Shown: piece after piece, positions 35,739-48,365 of the stretch | Layout of the letters: each line of letters opens with the position of its first letter | Numbering within the stretch: position 1 is the first letter of the stretch | Assembly: GCA_022829145.1 (NCBI GenBank) | Contig: CM040758.1 | Location: 22,336,075 to 22,400,074, forward strand | Direction: 5' to 3' | Length of the DNA: 64,000 bases | Source: Albula goreensis | Taxonomy: Eukaryota > Chordata > Actinopteri > Albuliformes > Albulidae | The notes under the pieces: model-generated | What the model saw: only the letters and a program-made list of their open reading frames with translations | Told to the model about the DNA's origin: nothing | The model's database searches: none | Made by a program: the position numbers and the translations under genes

Positions 35739-38700
35739 TTAATGTTACAGTTAAAATCAAAGCCCTTCATTCTGAACACCCACACTGGGGGGAGGAACAT
35801 GTCTTGCAAACAGATTAATATCTGGGCCCACTAATATTCTGTGTGGAGCTGGGGCCCCTCTGTGAATGATGGTCTGTCTGGCTAGAAAATGAACTTCTTC
35901 CCACCACCAGCAATGATTCATGCCGTTCTTGGGAACTTTCTTCTGTGTGTGGGTTGTGGGCTCTCCCTTGCAATGTTCCTGTACTTCTCAACATGCAAAT
36001 TGCATTACATACTCTGCAACTGCTATTTCCATTAACACTGCAAGCACCAAGACTGCATTATCATCAAGCCCCACGAATGGCCAGCGCCTAAATATTTCAT
36101 TCAATGTGATTATGTGAAGATTTCTTAAAATAGTAAAATAGGAGCAGTTGGGATGTCATGGAGAAAGTTGCCATTGACCTCACCTTTTTACCTACATTTT
36201 TGGAATTTTCACAAAATGTTGCTTCAGCAAAGAATTAAAAAAAAAAAAAACCTCATGGCATTGTAACATTTTCATTACATTGTTGTTTTCAGGCTGTCTG
36301 CCATGAGATTGTGTACTCTACTTTGCTGAAGAAACATTTTATGAAAATTTCAGTATATAAAAGTAATGAAGGTTTGCTTTATATTTTGTCTTTTGATATC
36401 TACTGTTAGACTAAAATAGCCTGAACTGAATAATTCAGCAAAATTGCTCCACTTCTACACAATTAGCATTGCAATGCCTTGCCTTTTCTTGTCTTTCTAT
36501 GCCGTGGTAAGCCACCGTTTTAACATCATTGACAGTTTCTTGATTGATGCCGGAGAGGGAAATGGCAAGGTGGACAATGATGAACGATACTACAAGATTA
36601 TTAAAGCTAATGTAGACCGTCAGTTGAATATCATTTGCATAATTGCATGTTATTGAGTGCCTGATGACGGATGGCAAAATGAGCAGGGGACGTTGCTCCA
36701 CGAGATGTCATAACGAAGAAATAACATTCTGATGGGTTGTAAAAAAAAAAGAAATAAAACGTGGAGATGAGGGTCAATGAAGATCTCTTGACTCCACAAG
36801 AATTATTTTTTGCACACGTGGCTGGTTGCTATGATCTCATCCCTGTTCATCCCATGTGCTTCTGCGATGGATTAAGAGGAGTGGCTGGAAGCATAAAGGG
36901 TGATGTTATCAGTACATAAGTCTCAATACTGCTGTCTTTCTCTTTGTGTTTGTATAATTTATTTCAAGCAGCTAAACGAAAACAATTTGTATCATAGTTT
37001 CATACTGCAGTCTCTTTCTAGGTTCCTTATTTTTTCATATGTATATTTCAGTTCTCATAATACCAAAGCTACAAATGGTTACATTTCACAGAGATAATTT
37101 AAAAATGCAAGATGATTATGAAAAATATAGGAGAGAATAATTTCCACATCATTTAAATAACCTGTGTATCTAAGGTAAAGCTGACTGCTTATTTTATTTT
37201 ACCGGAACCTTAAAAACCTGCAGTAATGTATTTTGGCTTAGCCGTCATTCCTTGCAATTACTCAGTTCAGTGGGCATCTGTTTAGCGGGACCCCTGAGAG
37301 TTCCCTCCCCATTCGAGCCCCACTAAAGGCTTTAAAGTGATGCCTGTTGCGTCCCTGCTCAACACGCAGCATCTTAAAGAGCCGTATCCTGCGTAAAGGC
37401 CTCTGTATTCACCAGGGTCCTGTTAGATTTTTATGTTTCTACAACATTCATTATGCCCTTGAAACTACTTGGCCTCACCTTCTTGCATTCATCCACTTAG
37501 ACTGTGGGTGTTATAAAGGATGGAAAGATTTTTAATTTTTTTTTTTTAACAGTGTCAGCATCGGCTGCTATCTCATATAAAGCTTATGTCATGCACCAGA
37601 TATTTTACAAGGGGGGGGGGTTTACTTTTGAATACGCAGAATGAGACTGTTTAATTTTGTATTTGGACTGTGTTGGGTTGCAGATTAAGAAGATCACATT
37701 GCGCACAAGTTTCAAAATTCATATCTATGACTGACATACTTAAACAGGGAAGGAACTTGTGATAGTTACAGGAAACTCATTTCACCCTCAGGGAACTCAG
37801 GGAGAAAAGGCAATTTCAAGATGTACAGCCACTGGGGGAGAAGAGAGGTTGCTGAGCAGACATTTTGTGAGTGTGTGAGGTATGATGATGGATTGATTTA
37901 AGGAGGAAACTGTACCCTTGACTGTCGGTTAAGCTACTGTACCACCAAGGTCTTTCATTTGTGAGCAGTGAGCAGAAACCAGTAAAGAAAGATGTAGCCT
38001 CAGTGAATTATGGGACTGACATACTACTATTTCCATTGTAGCAGAACCCCATCCAATTTTATGAAGGCATATGCTTTACTAATAAAGTAATTGTCACTTA
38101 CTACTTCTAATGAAGCTTCTATAGGGGAACTCCACAGGACGGAGAAATTCTGTTAGTTCTTCTGTAATGTATATAGAAGGTAAACTTTTCAAACTACTAA
38201 CAATCCAGCAGCTACGAAATGTGTTTTGCACCTGAGGGGATACTCAAAAATGTAGGCAATTAAGCTCTTTCGTTTACTTACCAGGAGTAGAGAAACCCAC
38301 TGATACTTTTATAAAAAAGTCACTTAATTAATTCTGGAGAAATCCTTCTAATGATTACCCAGAAAGTTTATGGGCCTCTTCCAGGAGCACAAACTAGCTC
38401 CAATCAAAAGTGAAATCTTCAAGTGAGAAGTCTCTCAATGTACAGAGCAGAAGTCACATGTCCCAAGTTTAAATTAGCCAGAAATGACCTTTTCTGCTAC
38501 TGGAGCTACCCAGCCATTTGATAGATTGTGTAGTTTCTCTGAAATATTTCACTTTTGATTGGAGCCAGTTCATGTTCAGAAATGATCATTCGCCGGCACA
38601 ATTTCTGCCCAGTAACAGAACATACAATGACAGGGTGGAATGCATGGAATGATAACCATTCTAGCCAACCAGATCCACCCTCAGAAATCTGAAGGAACCA

Positions 38701-41700
38701 ATCAGCAGCCTCCTAAGCTCACTATCAACTATTGATTTATTATACGAGACAATGACAAAACATGACAGCTTTTTTTTTTTTTTTTTTTACCGAAATCATG
38801 AATTTAAGTGTTCAACTAGCCAGTCAGTTGTGCTGTAGAAATGTTACCTCCAGTCTTAATTTCTCAGCTGACAGGTGTTCACTGTACCTATTATATACTT
38901 ATTATGGAACAAATTACTTTGTTAAACAACATAACAAATAACATGAAATAACAGTAACCACTGATTTAACAGGTAAAACTACTCCTCCTCTTCAAAATGA
39001 CCCCACCCTGCTCAGCTCACCTCCCACCTCCAGCTGCTACAGGGTCTATTCCTAATGTTACAGGTGATAACAACAACAAATGTCAGGGACCTTGCAGTAC
39101 AATATTTACAATTAACCATATTAAGCAATCTTCAGACTCCATTTGCAAGAAGAACCAAACACACTGAATAGCAGTGCGCATTCTCGGCCCCCGTTCTGCG
39201 CTGGATGTTGAACACTTAAAGTTTAGGACGGACCCTCAGTGTCACTCACAGCTGTTCAGCGGAGACGCCGGAGTCAGTGAGGGTGTTCATGACGAGCAGA
39301 GGTAGTGACAGAAAGACAGAAAGAGGAAAAAGGGGGGAGGAACGTGATCAAAGGCCTCAGAAGAGAAACGGACAGGGAGAGCCGGCTGGGTTTCTGGCAT
39401 CTGAACTGGGACGCACTCTGAACGGCTGTTCCCATATGAACCTCCGCAGAGGACAGGAGTCAGGGCAGATGACAAACTGAAAACTGGCAGGAGCGGGAAA
39501 GAAATGCCATGAAAAATGTGCGAGACAGAGACGAGATGAAAGAATTAGGAGCCGAACATCAGATGAGGTAAGTGATTAGCCTTGGAGTTCCCACTCATCT
39601 CAGCACTCTCTCTTTTTTCGGCAGTTTCATCTTTAATATTCTGGGGGGGGATTTTGTCTCACTTTCTGCTCTCTCTCATTAGGTTTTCGGTGTCCTCCCG
39701 CCCACGCCTGTCTGATGCTAAAACAAACATCCAGAGGACCCTCCCCTCCCCTTTCATCATTAAGTGTGATACGGCCAACACATTTCAGCGTAAAATTTGA
39801 GTTCCGAGTGATGTTTGCTTCTTTTTGAATACATGAGCCTGTGAAGCAGCATGATCTTATTACTCTGTGCTGCAGAGGACCAGAACCCTCGTGGTAATGG
39901 ATGGAGGTTGTTTTTTCACTCATAACACAGCAATGTAGCATATAAAAACATAGTATTTTCAAAAAGACATCCTGTCTTTCACAATAACTTTTATTGAACT
40001 AATTAATGAACCAGTGCTACTTACTCAATGAAAGCATACATGAGAATCTTGTACTATGGAAAATAGTATCATGTGTTATTGCAACTCTGATTATACCGTG
40101 CATAACACTACATAATCTAAAAACTGGTGGGATAGATTGTAATTCTCCGTTCTCAATAGAAATCCACTGTACTGCACAGTATTTATCACACATATTTATG
40201 AAGTGCTATTGTTCTCATTCAGTTATGTGATCATCATTTTTTTTCATATTGACATATTGACACTACAAGCCATTCAGTTTTGGAAGAGAAAGATATCGAG
40301 CTTAAAGACAAATAAAACAATTCACGCAGAGGAATCACAAATCAGTCTTAACTACAAATACCCTTGCAGAGGGGTTCAGTTGAGATCAATGAGTGTTTTG
40401 ACTTAACTCCAGCTTATTGGCTTCACTGGAGCTCCTGTAGCATAGATACAGGCATAGAGAACCTCTCTGTGGAAATGGAGAAGTGCTCTACAGGGACAGT
40501 GAGAGGAGTTGAAGGACACATTCAGAATGAATGCAGATAGAGTTGGCTCTGAATAGCATATAGCTCGTTGGTGTGAATACCTCAGCAGTACTCCCGATGA
40601 GCCTGTCATGTCGTTTTTATTCACCCATAATCTCTACCTGGTGTCTGACCTCCACTAAAACCTAAGAAGTTTGTCTTTAAACCCACAAGCAGGGGTATAT
40701 GTCCATCCCCCAATCTCTAAATGACCCTAAATGACCCCTTCATACATGGACAGAACAGGAACAGAGTGGAAATCAGATTTTGCAAAGCTCCATCTGCTGG
40801 TGTGTCAAATACAGCATGACACACTGCAGCCCCACCAGTCTCTGGAAAGCGATGACAAAATCCTGTACGTTTCAGCAGGAAACTTGTATTTATGGCAAGA
40901 CAACAAACTGCGTAGCACATAATTCATAACCACTCTCCATCAACACACAGTATTCACCCGTCATCCACAGCAGGGAACGTTCTATATTTTTATATTCCCT
41001 TCATTTCCCCTCTGAGAGGATAGAACAGTCAAAACCAAACCGCGATGTACAGGCAAATGGCACAGGTAAGAGACAATCTGCAGACCTGCTGATTGCAGCA
41101 CTGGCAATAATTGGACATGTTTGAGAGAATTATACAAATTGAACATGACTTATTTCCCGCAGCAGAAAAAAAAATCTGCTGTGTTTGGATTTGGAATCTG
41201 TTAGATGTGAATTCATCAGAGCAGAATGGTGCTAATTGCTTCCCCCTGTGAGTCAAAGTTGGCCACACTGTCCAATGTCAAACTGGGAATACTATTTTAA
41301 AACAAACCCAGGCCTACATATTTACCCCAGGTCCTGTCAAAATACTGTTCCCAGAGGGACAGGGAAAAGATATTTACTTGTCTGATAAGGGGGATCTTTA
41401 GCCATAAAATGAATGACTATTAAAAATTAAACACCAATTGCCCAAATAAGGTATACCAGTCAGTAGTTAATTCTCTATCTCTGACTTTCATCTCTTGTGA
41501 TGACTTTCCCTTTTTTTGGTTTTCATCAAAACATATGAGGAATCCACTGCCATATCCACTGATCATTTGATTATGCAAATAGATTCTTTATAAACAGAGT
41601 GTTCTGGCAACAGAAGGATGGTTTAAGTTTTGCAAACCATTGTAAAAATTCACCAATTTTCTGGAAGGAGTTATTTGATAAGAATGAAAATAACAATGCC

Positions 41701-44700
41701 ACTGGAGACATAATTAAGAGAAATTATCCATAACCAATGGGTACGAATAATTCCGCAATTATCATGCTATTAATTATACTTGGTAATCAAGCAAAAAAAA
41801 ATTATGACAGATTTTAAAGTTTAATGGTAAACTCATTTACTGTTAAAAGGTAAACAATAAGTAAATAAGTAAGAAGAAGGTCATTGTACCTGTTATAAAG
41901 TAGCTGTTGTCACGCTTTAGGCCTACTCAATTTGAAGTTTAACTTACAGTTTACAGTTTAACTTTACAATTGGATTGAATCCCCCGTACTGTATCATTAA
42001 ACGTGTATTTGCCCTGAAAGTCTTCATGTGAAATATCCAGCTGTAAAACGGAATACCATAAAGGCACCTTACGTAAGTGACCCTGCAATACTGTGTTGCA
42101 GTAAACAGGGAAGGAAAATTATAATTAAGACTCCAACAGTGTTATGTTTTGTAAGTGCTGCAGGAATCACCATGGTGAAGCTCCAGACTGCTTAATTGGT
42201 TTACAGGTCAATTGCTATGAATTCAGGGGCACTATTTGTGAGAGGTCGACAGTGATGTGTTGCTTTTCAAATAACTAAGTTCCTTCAATTAAACACTTAA
42301 CATTGAACTTGTGATGGCTGTAAAGACAACATGCAATTTTAGTACACATACATAAATATGCTGCAGAATCCTAATGTAAATTCACTTTAAAAATTACTGT
42401 CATTTTATAAACAGTCTGAATCTCATTCTTTTGGGCAGACAGCCCAGACACTGCATTCCATAATTACTGATTAAATGCTATAATTTGTGTAATATTTAGT
42501 TTAGAAATTAGAGAAATAACATCAAGATGCAATGCATTAATTCATAGAATGCATGGATTTTTTTTTGAAAAACAAAGTAAATGTGGCCAGTAAAAACATG
42601 GAAATTCAAATCATTTTATTAGTATTTATTAACCATTATACCACAGCGTGGTTAAATACTTGTTTCTGATTGGCTGGAGTGGTGTGCATTATTTCCCAGT
42701 GAATGCATGGTAATAAGGCATGGCTATGAAGTAGTTCCAGTGAAAGTGGCCTCATCACCATTTGAAATCACTACGCAAGCTCATTCAGGTTTACTAAAGA
42801 TACCATTTACAACCCAACATAACGGCAAAATAACATACAACCAAACATAACACCACAGCGAGATCAGAATTTAGGTTTTTTTATTGTTATTGCGCTTCGT
42901 TCTTTTTTGCAAGAGTCCTGGTAAATATCTGTCAATTCTTTTCTGTGAATCACTTTTCTTTGATCACTGTCCTCTTTCCAAATTCAGTTTTTTTCATTTT
43001 TGGGAAATGGTGCTGATATTAGCTAATGATAATGACTTTAGATACTATACTCCTTGATGCATTCAATAATTTTGCTGCTTCTGCAGCTTGGGTATCAATT
43101 AATATACCGCTTTCACAATATGTGATATTTTCCTGTTGCTTCAGAAGTGTTGATTTTAAAATGTATTTCATAGCAGAAAAAATGTTTTCAATTGTTTTGT
43201 TCTCATGAACATGACATCAATTTATAGATGCCTTTTTAAACAGATATTTAATTACCTCAAAATCAGTTCTTTGTTGTTTGGTTTGATCCTTTAGTCTTTC
43301 CACCTGCTGTGTACAACACATTCAATTAGTGGACACTATAGCCTACAGGCAGGATTAACCAGGCAAGTATAAAACCATTGTTTCAATATACACTTGTGAA
43401 TTGAAATGGCATGTACTGAAACATTGTTTTTGTGTTTTCTTTAAAACATTGTCAGTTAAATGATTGTGAATTTCCATTGCCAGTAAATCCTTAACCTTAC
43501 CATTGCAATATATATATATACAGAGGGATTTACTGGACATGTTTGTAAGTCAATGATCATCAAAAGTTATTCCTCCCACTGTAAGAGACCTCTATCCATT
43601 GATATTCACCACTTAACCTTTGCGGTACACAATAGTGTGAGCCATTGAAGCAGGGCTCATTAGCATAATGTTAACCTTCTGTGACTAATGTATTACAGAG
43701 ATGCAAATTTGAGTATCTTTGACGAGATGTACTCTTTCCTTGATTGCTGTAATTAAATACTCAACCTCAATCACAAACATCGGATCTAAGCATTATGCAT
43801 TCATAAGCAGATGACTTGCCCATCGAGATATTCAGGATGTGTTTTTTGTTTTGTTTTTTTTTCAAATATTCATTTGCAGTGTATTTCATTCAGGGAGACA
43901 CCTTGGAAACAATAACAAGCCTCCTGGGTAGAGGGAGCTGTATATTATTTTGTATGCAGTTCAACATTGACAAAGTAATAAATCAACCAACTGTGTTCAC
44001 TGTTTATCCATGGGAAAACAGCACTGACTTTAGCAGCAAGCCAGCAATGATGGCTGCTTGGTCTTTTTCTGCATTTCTTTGCATTTATATCATCTGATTG
44101 CACACATTTTCTTTAGCCTTCACTACTTCACTGCCATGGTCAAAAGAAAGACATTGACTCTGAGTCTGTGAACTGTATCTCAAGACTAAGTTCTTTAATG
44201 TTGTATTGATGCACTGCTGTTAGTTCCTCCTTTTAAATAACCAACTACCTTATGCTAGCAGTGGGCAGCCCTGCCCCTGAGGAAGCACTGGCTATGTACT
44301 GTGGTCACTCAGGGTGACCTGCTGATAGCTAACGCTATACTGGCATGCCCAAGTCCATTTGGGCCATCAGCTAACAGCACAGGCAAGAGTCAAAATCGCA
44401 TTGCCTTGGCTGGAGGGCTTAGCATGCACCATGTGCCACACAGAAGCCCCCCATCAATCCATCCATTTCCAAATGTATTTTACTTGTTGTTTTGATCAAC
44501 ATTAAGAAGCACGTATTTTTAAAGAAACAATAATGAGGAGGGGAACTGCACATAAATTATGGTGCCAATGCACTGCACTTCAAAGGGAGCAAAGCAGGCT
44601 TACCCAAGGATTACTCTGTTAAAATAACTTACAGCATTGGTATGAGAAATATGATTTTGCTAATAATGCCCAATATTCTTAAAATTGGAGGATTTATATT

Positions 44701-46440
44701 AAATCAATCATCATAAATTGTTTTGTATTTAAACCGAGATAACATCCTAAATATACCTCTTCAGTGTATCGTATTTATATCAAAATTATCCCTTAATATA
44801 ATTATACTTGAACAAATCGCCAATTCCATTATTAATACTTGGAGAATAGTAGAAGCCGGTTGTCTTTCGAAGTCTCTCTACAGCAGAGAACATTGAACAC
44901 ATTGAACGGTTTGACGAATACATGAATACTGATTTTCAGTCACATTCACTTCCCTGATAATCTATCATCCTATCAGGTTAAAGTGAGGAATGGAGAAAAG
45001 AGGTTTCCATTCCAATCCCATTCCTGTTTCCACTGGCAACATGATGGGAAACGGCATCCCCCAATCACACTCCTTAGCAATGCTGAGACAAACTATCACA
45101 GCCATTTTCACTGCAAGTCAGAGGCAGAGATATCAACTATCAATGTAATATAATGGAAACTATTCAAAACAGCATGTGTAAACCGCGTGGGGGTGGGGGG
45201 AACAGAACAAAAGGAAAGGTCAGAGAAATAGAGGGAAGGTCCTGGAACACTGTTAGCATGGCTGTTTTCATTGGTAAACCTGTTCTCCTTATCTGTCAAA
45301 CACTGAATACTGAATACAGAGAGGCACTAAAATCACAGGAAATCATTTTACCTTGAAGATACTCTCAAAAGATGTGTTCATAAATTATCAGCTGAAATAT
45401 AACTTTTATCTAAAAAAACAAAAACACACAAATTAATTTTCTATCTCACATGTGTACAAGCCCTTAAGAGCTTGATATATACATATTTCTTGTTACATAC
45501 GCACCATGACATAGGTATTACTGAGATGTGAATTAAGACAGTAGTAACATTGTAACTTCAGATAGGAATATCATAATTACAAAGGTATCAGGTATATTAG
45601 CATTTACAGCTAACACTGATATTCCTCCTCAGGAGTCAATCTGTTCCACACAACAGCAGGCAGGTACAGGTAGACCCCAAAGAAAAGGTATCTTTTCAGG
45701 CTGTACTCTGGACCTCCATCCAACCACTTTGCCCTCTCACTCTATCCCCAAAATGAAAAAAAAAAAAAAACGACATGCACTTTCTACAGCACTTGCTATG
45801 GCCGTCATTGTTTTGTCTGCTATAGAACGGCATATGTTACTTCACAATCCACAGATTTGAAATTGCCGTTGCGCTTGTCGATGAGCATAAGCTGTTCCTG
45901 AAATTCGCTTTGAATTAGAGGCGTCTGGTAAATTGGCTGATATGTAAATGTATACATCTCACCCCCCAAGTGCAAACCATGTGAAATATAATGAGCGTAT
46001 CTTCCTGTTCACCCAAAGTGACCTGATACAGAGCATCTCTAAGACATTGTGAAATTGCCTGAGAAGCTTCATTACCACACCATGTCTGTTGCCATGAACG
46101 TTTGCAGATCTGCATACAGCTCTTTTCAAATGCACGAATATTACACAATAAATAAAGGAAAAAGTATGTCATTTGAGTCATCTTCTACCTACAGCGCTGA
46201 CCCGACTGACCCGTAAGCACGTTTTCTCCTAAATGAAGCCATTTACTGCACGGCGCCATTTCTAAAGAAGTGCGTTTGAAAACACTCTTATGCCATGCCA
46301 GTTAAGACTGATTTTCTTTCAGTTTCTCTGCTTTGTCAAACACATGAAACATTGAAACACATTTGAAGTGTCTTGGAAATGTATTCAAATCCTTGCACAA
46401 TTTTTACATTTAATTGCCTCAGAGCTTCAAATCATTCGTT
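35739..46440. other. Intergenic, no gene seen
   Basis: Long AT-rich stretch. Apart from an inverted-repeat element (38385-38577) it holds only homopolymer runs (G10 at 37611-37620, T19 at 38770-38788, G8 near 39643-39650) and a GC-richer block at about 39175-39500. The 42620-42860 stretch (TACCACAGCGTGGTTAAATA, CTGATTGGCTGG) could be an old repeat but was not assigned. Confidence 0.6.
38385..38577. mobile_element. Inverted-repeat element (32-nt arms, 28/32 matched), candidate MITE
   Basis: The left arm 38385-38416 (ending GCTCCAATCAAAAGTGAAAT) and right arm 38546-38577 (starting ATTTCACTTTTGATTGGAGC) are near-perfect reverse complements, with a 129-nt spacer. The spacer encodes nothing. I saw no clear target-site duplication directly outside the arms, so the true ends may lie further out. 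Confidence 0.55.
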
Positions 46441-46600
46441 TTTTTTTTTCATTGCGGCAGCCTCCACTGTCAATTCAGGGGTGTGTAAACGAGCGGGTGC
46501 GCTTCTCGGAACTGGGTGATGTCACCTGCCGCTTCCTTTCACATGGCAGTCCTTATATAGAGCTACCGCAGGCATGAGTCGAATACTCTTCTTAAGCAGC
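46441..46600 (+). promoter_or_regulatory. Possible isolated promoter-like segment
   Basis: A CpG-containing patch with the CRE/AP-1-like TGATGTCA at 46517-46524 and CCTTATATAG (TATA-/CArG-like) at 46551-46560. No coding sequence or splice site follows convincingly, so a non-coding transcript or enhancer is as likely as chance. Confidence 0.25.
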
Positions 46601-46696
46601 TTTGTTATGGTCGATGGCGCACACCTACATGACGCCAGGATCTAGGTTGGGTGAAAAGGTATTGATTTGGACTGTCTCTCACTACACAAAAAATGT

Positions 46697-46778
46697 CCAG
46701 TGTTAATTCAACACTGAGAGTATACATATGAGTCCAGTTGTTCTCATATGTACACTGTTAGTGTTAAATTAACACCAG
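46697..46778. mobile_element. Palindromic element: 36-bp stem (30/36), 10-nt loop
   Basis: The left arm contains AGTGTTAATTCAACACT and ends TACATATGAG. The right arm starts CTCATATGTA and contains AGTGTTAAATTAACACC. The loop is TCCAGTTGTT. The AGTGTTAAT..AACACT style is one I recall from hairpin-type interspersed repeats in fish genomes, so a MITE is likelier than a miRNA. Confidence 0.5.
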
Positions 46779-47972
46779 CTACTACGGTTAGGTGTTTACT
46801 GCCCTAGTGGTTGCCAGCTACAGCTGGCATTGGCATAGCGCAAATGCAATACCGGACTGTGGTATCCACTCACATACATAATGACACCTCCAAATAGTTC
46901 AGCTCATTGGTCTTCATTGGTTACATTTTCTTTCTTTAAATTCTCTACCTGAGCAATGGCCTTAACAATGTGCCTCTTTACAGTATAGAGAGTTTATGCA
47001 ATCAATTCATCATCAATTTCTTTGTTGTCTTTTGATAACATAAAATGTTTCAGACATATACAGCATCTCATAGAGTATGTATAAAATGCACATGAAAGTG
47101 ACCTTATCACCAGTCTAAATAAATGTTCAGAAATGCTGTTTGGCATTGTATTTAAATTAACATTTGTTTTACAAATTATAATGACAAAGGTTAACAGCAA
47201 CAGTGTAACTCTAAAACATTTTAAAAAATGAAGTAATTAAAAACTTGTATTTAACTATTTAATTATTTCTTTTGGGAGCAGCAATGGTATAAAGAGAATA
47301 AGCTACTCCAGGCTGACATACACGTTAGAATCATAACTACTCAATCACTTTGTGCAATTTAAGCACAAGAACTTTTGTTTACCCATGGACAATGAGCTAA
47401 TTCAGATTTTAAATAAAAAAATTAAAGCTTTAAAAATGTAGAAAAAGTCAAACTGCCTTCAGTAGAGCTTTCAGTGACATGTCAGCCTGTTGGCAATGAG
47501 CCATTCAAAACATTCTTATTCTTTCTCTCATCAATGGCTTCATGTGCATGGCTAAACGTCTCGCTACAGATTTCATCCAAAAGAGACACAAAAGCGCCTA
47601 TCACATGGGTCTTACAAGCTCTAATTTACAGTGCGGCAGTATCAACCTCGCTAAAGGGTTACAATGGGAGGCATGAACCTTTCATTAAAATGACTCCACT
47701 TGACAGGTGCATACAACTTGAGGTACTGTTTTTTTTTTTTATCATGAGCTTAACAGGTAATACCTGACCTCTTTTCATCAAGTTTAAAAATAAGGCACAG
47801 TGGAGTCAGATATTCCATAGAGAAGTGCTAGGTCTTTAATTCGAATTCTTTTGTGAGTCAGATTTAATTTCGAATGACCTAGCTGCTACTGTTCAGTTAT
47901 ACCACTCTTTTAAAATGTCTATCTATCTGTCCTTAAGTCCGTCTGTCTGTCTGTATGCCTGTCCATATGTTT
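46779..47972. other. Intergenic, no gene seen
   Basis: AT-rich sequence. A short GTCT tetranucleotide run at about 47938-47954 abuts the Tc1-like remnant. Confidence 0.7.
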
Positions 47973-48365
47973 ATACTGGGTACTAAAATAATGGAAACAA
48001 CAGGCAACACTTCAGTACGTATAACTACAAGTGCTGGGCAGTCCTATGCCTGCAGAACTGGTTCAGGCCCTCTTAGAATGCTGTTTGTAGTGGAACACTT
48101 GACCATTCTCAGAGAATAAAAGCCTCCAGTTCTTTTATGAATGAAGGAGGTGGAAATCTCATCCACGCTCTCTGTTCCAGAACTTTCCATAATGCTCCAA
48201 TGATATGATGGCGACTGGGCAGGCCATGGGCAGCATTTGACTTATCCCGGTGACCATGAAACCAGTCTCTACTCCATTCAGCAGTGTGTATGGGTGCATT
48301 CTCAATAAAATTATCCTTGAAAAGTGCTGGAAATTTTGGCGTTCTAGTAAAGCCCCAAATGTGCA
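47973..48365 (-). pseudogene. Decayed Tc1/mariner-type transposase fragment (C-terminal catalytic part)
   Basis: On the minus strand the translation shows NAPIHTAEWSRDWFHGHRD, then a scrambled 'SPDLN' region, then ALWKVLEQR and RFPPPSFIKELEAFIL, followed by a stop and EWSSVPLQTAF. This is the DDE/D transposase layout: the '(D)NAPIHTA' second-aspartate block, 'IENLWKVLEQR', and the 'LEAFI.EEW' tail. The second and third acidic motifs are eroded and at least two in-frame stops are present. The N-terminal DNA-binding half is absent. TACTGGGTACTAAAATAATG at 47974-47993 looks like the transposon's 3' terminal repeat; no partner repeat was found at the other end. Inactive, 5'-truncated relic. Confidence 0.8.

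Noticed and set aside
42620..42860. TACCACAGCGTGG... stretch with a repeated ACCACAGCG
   Set aside because: The short direct repeat could be chance. No inverted ends or target duplication were found.
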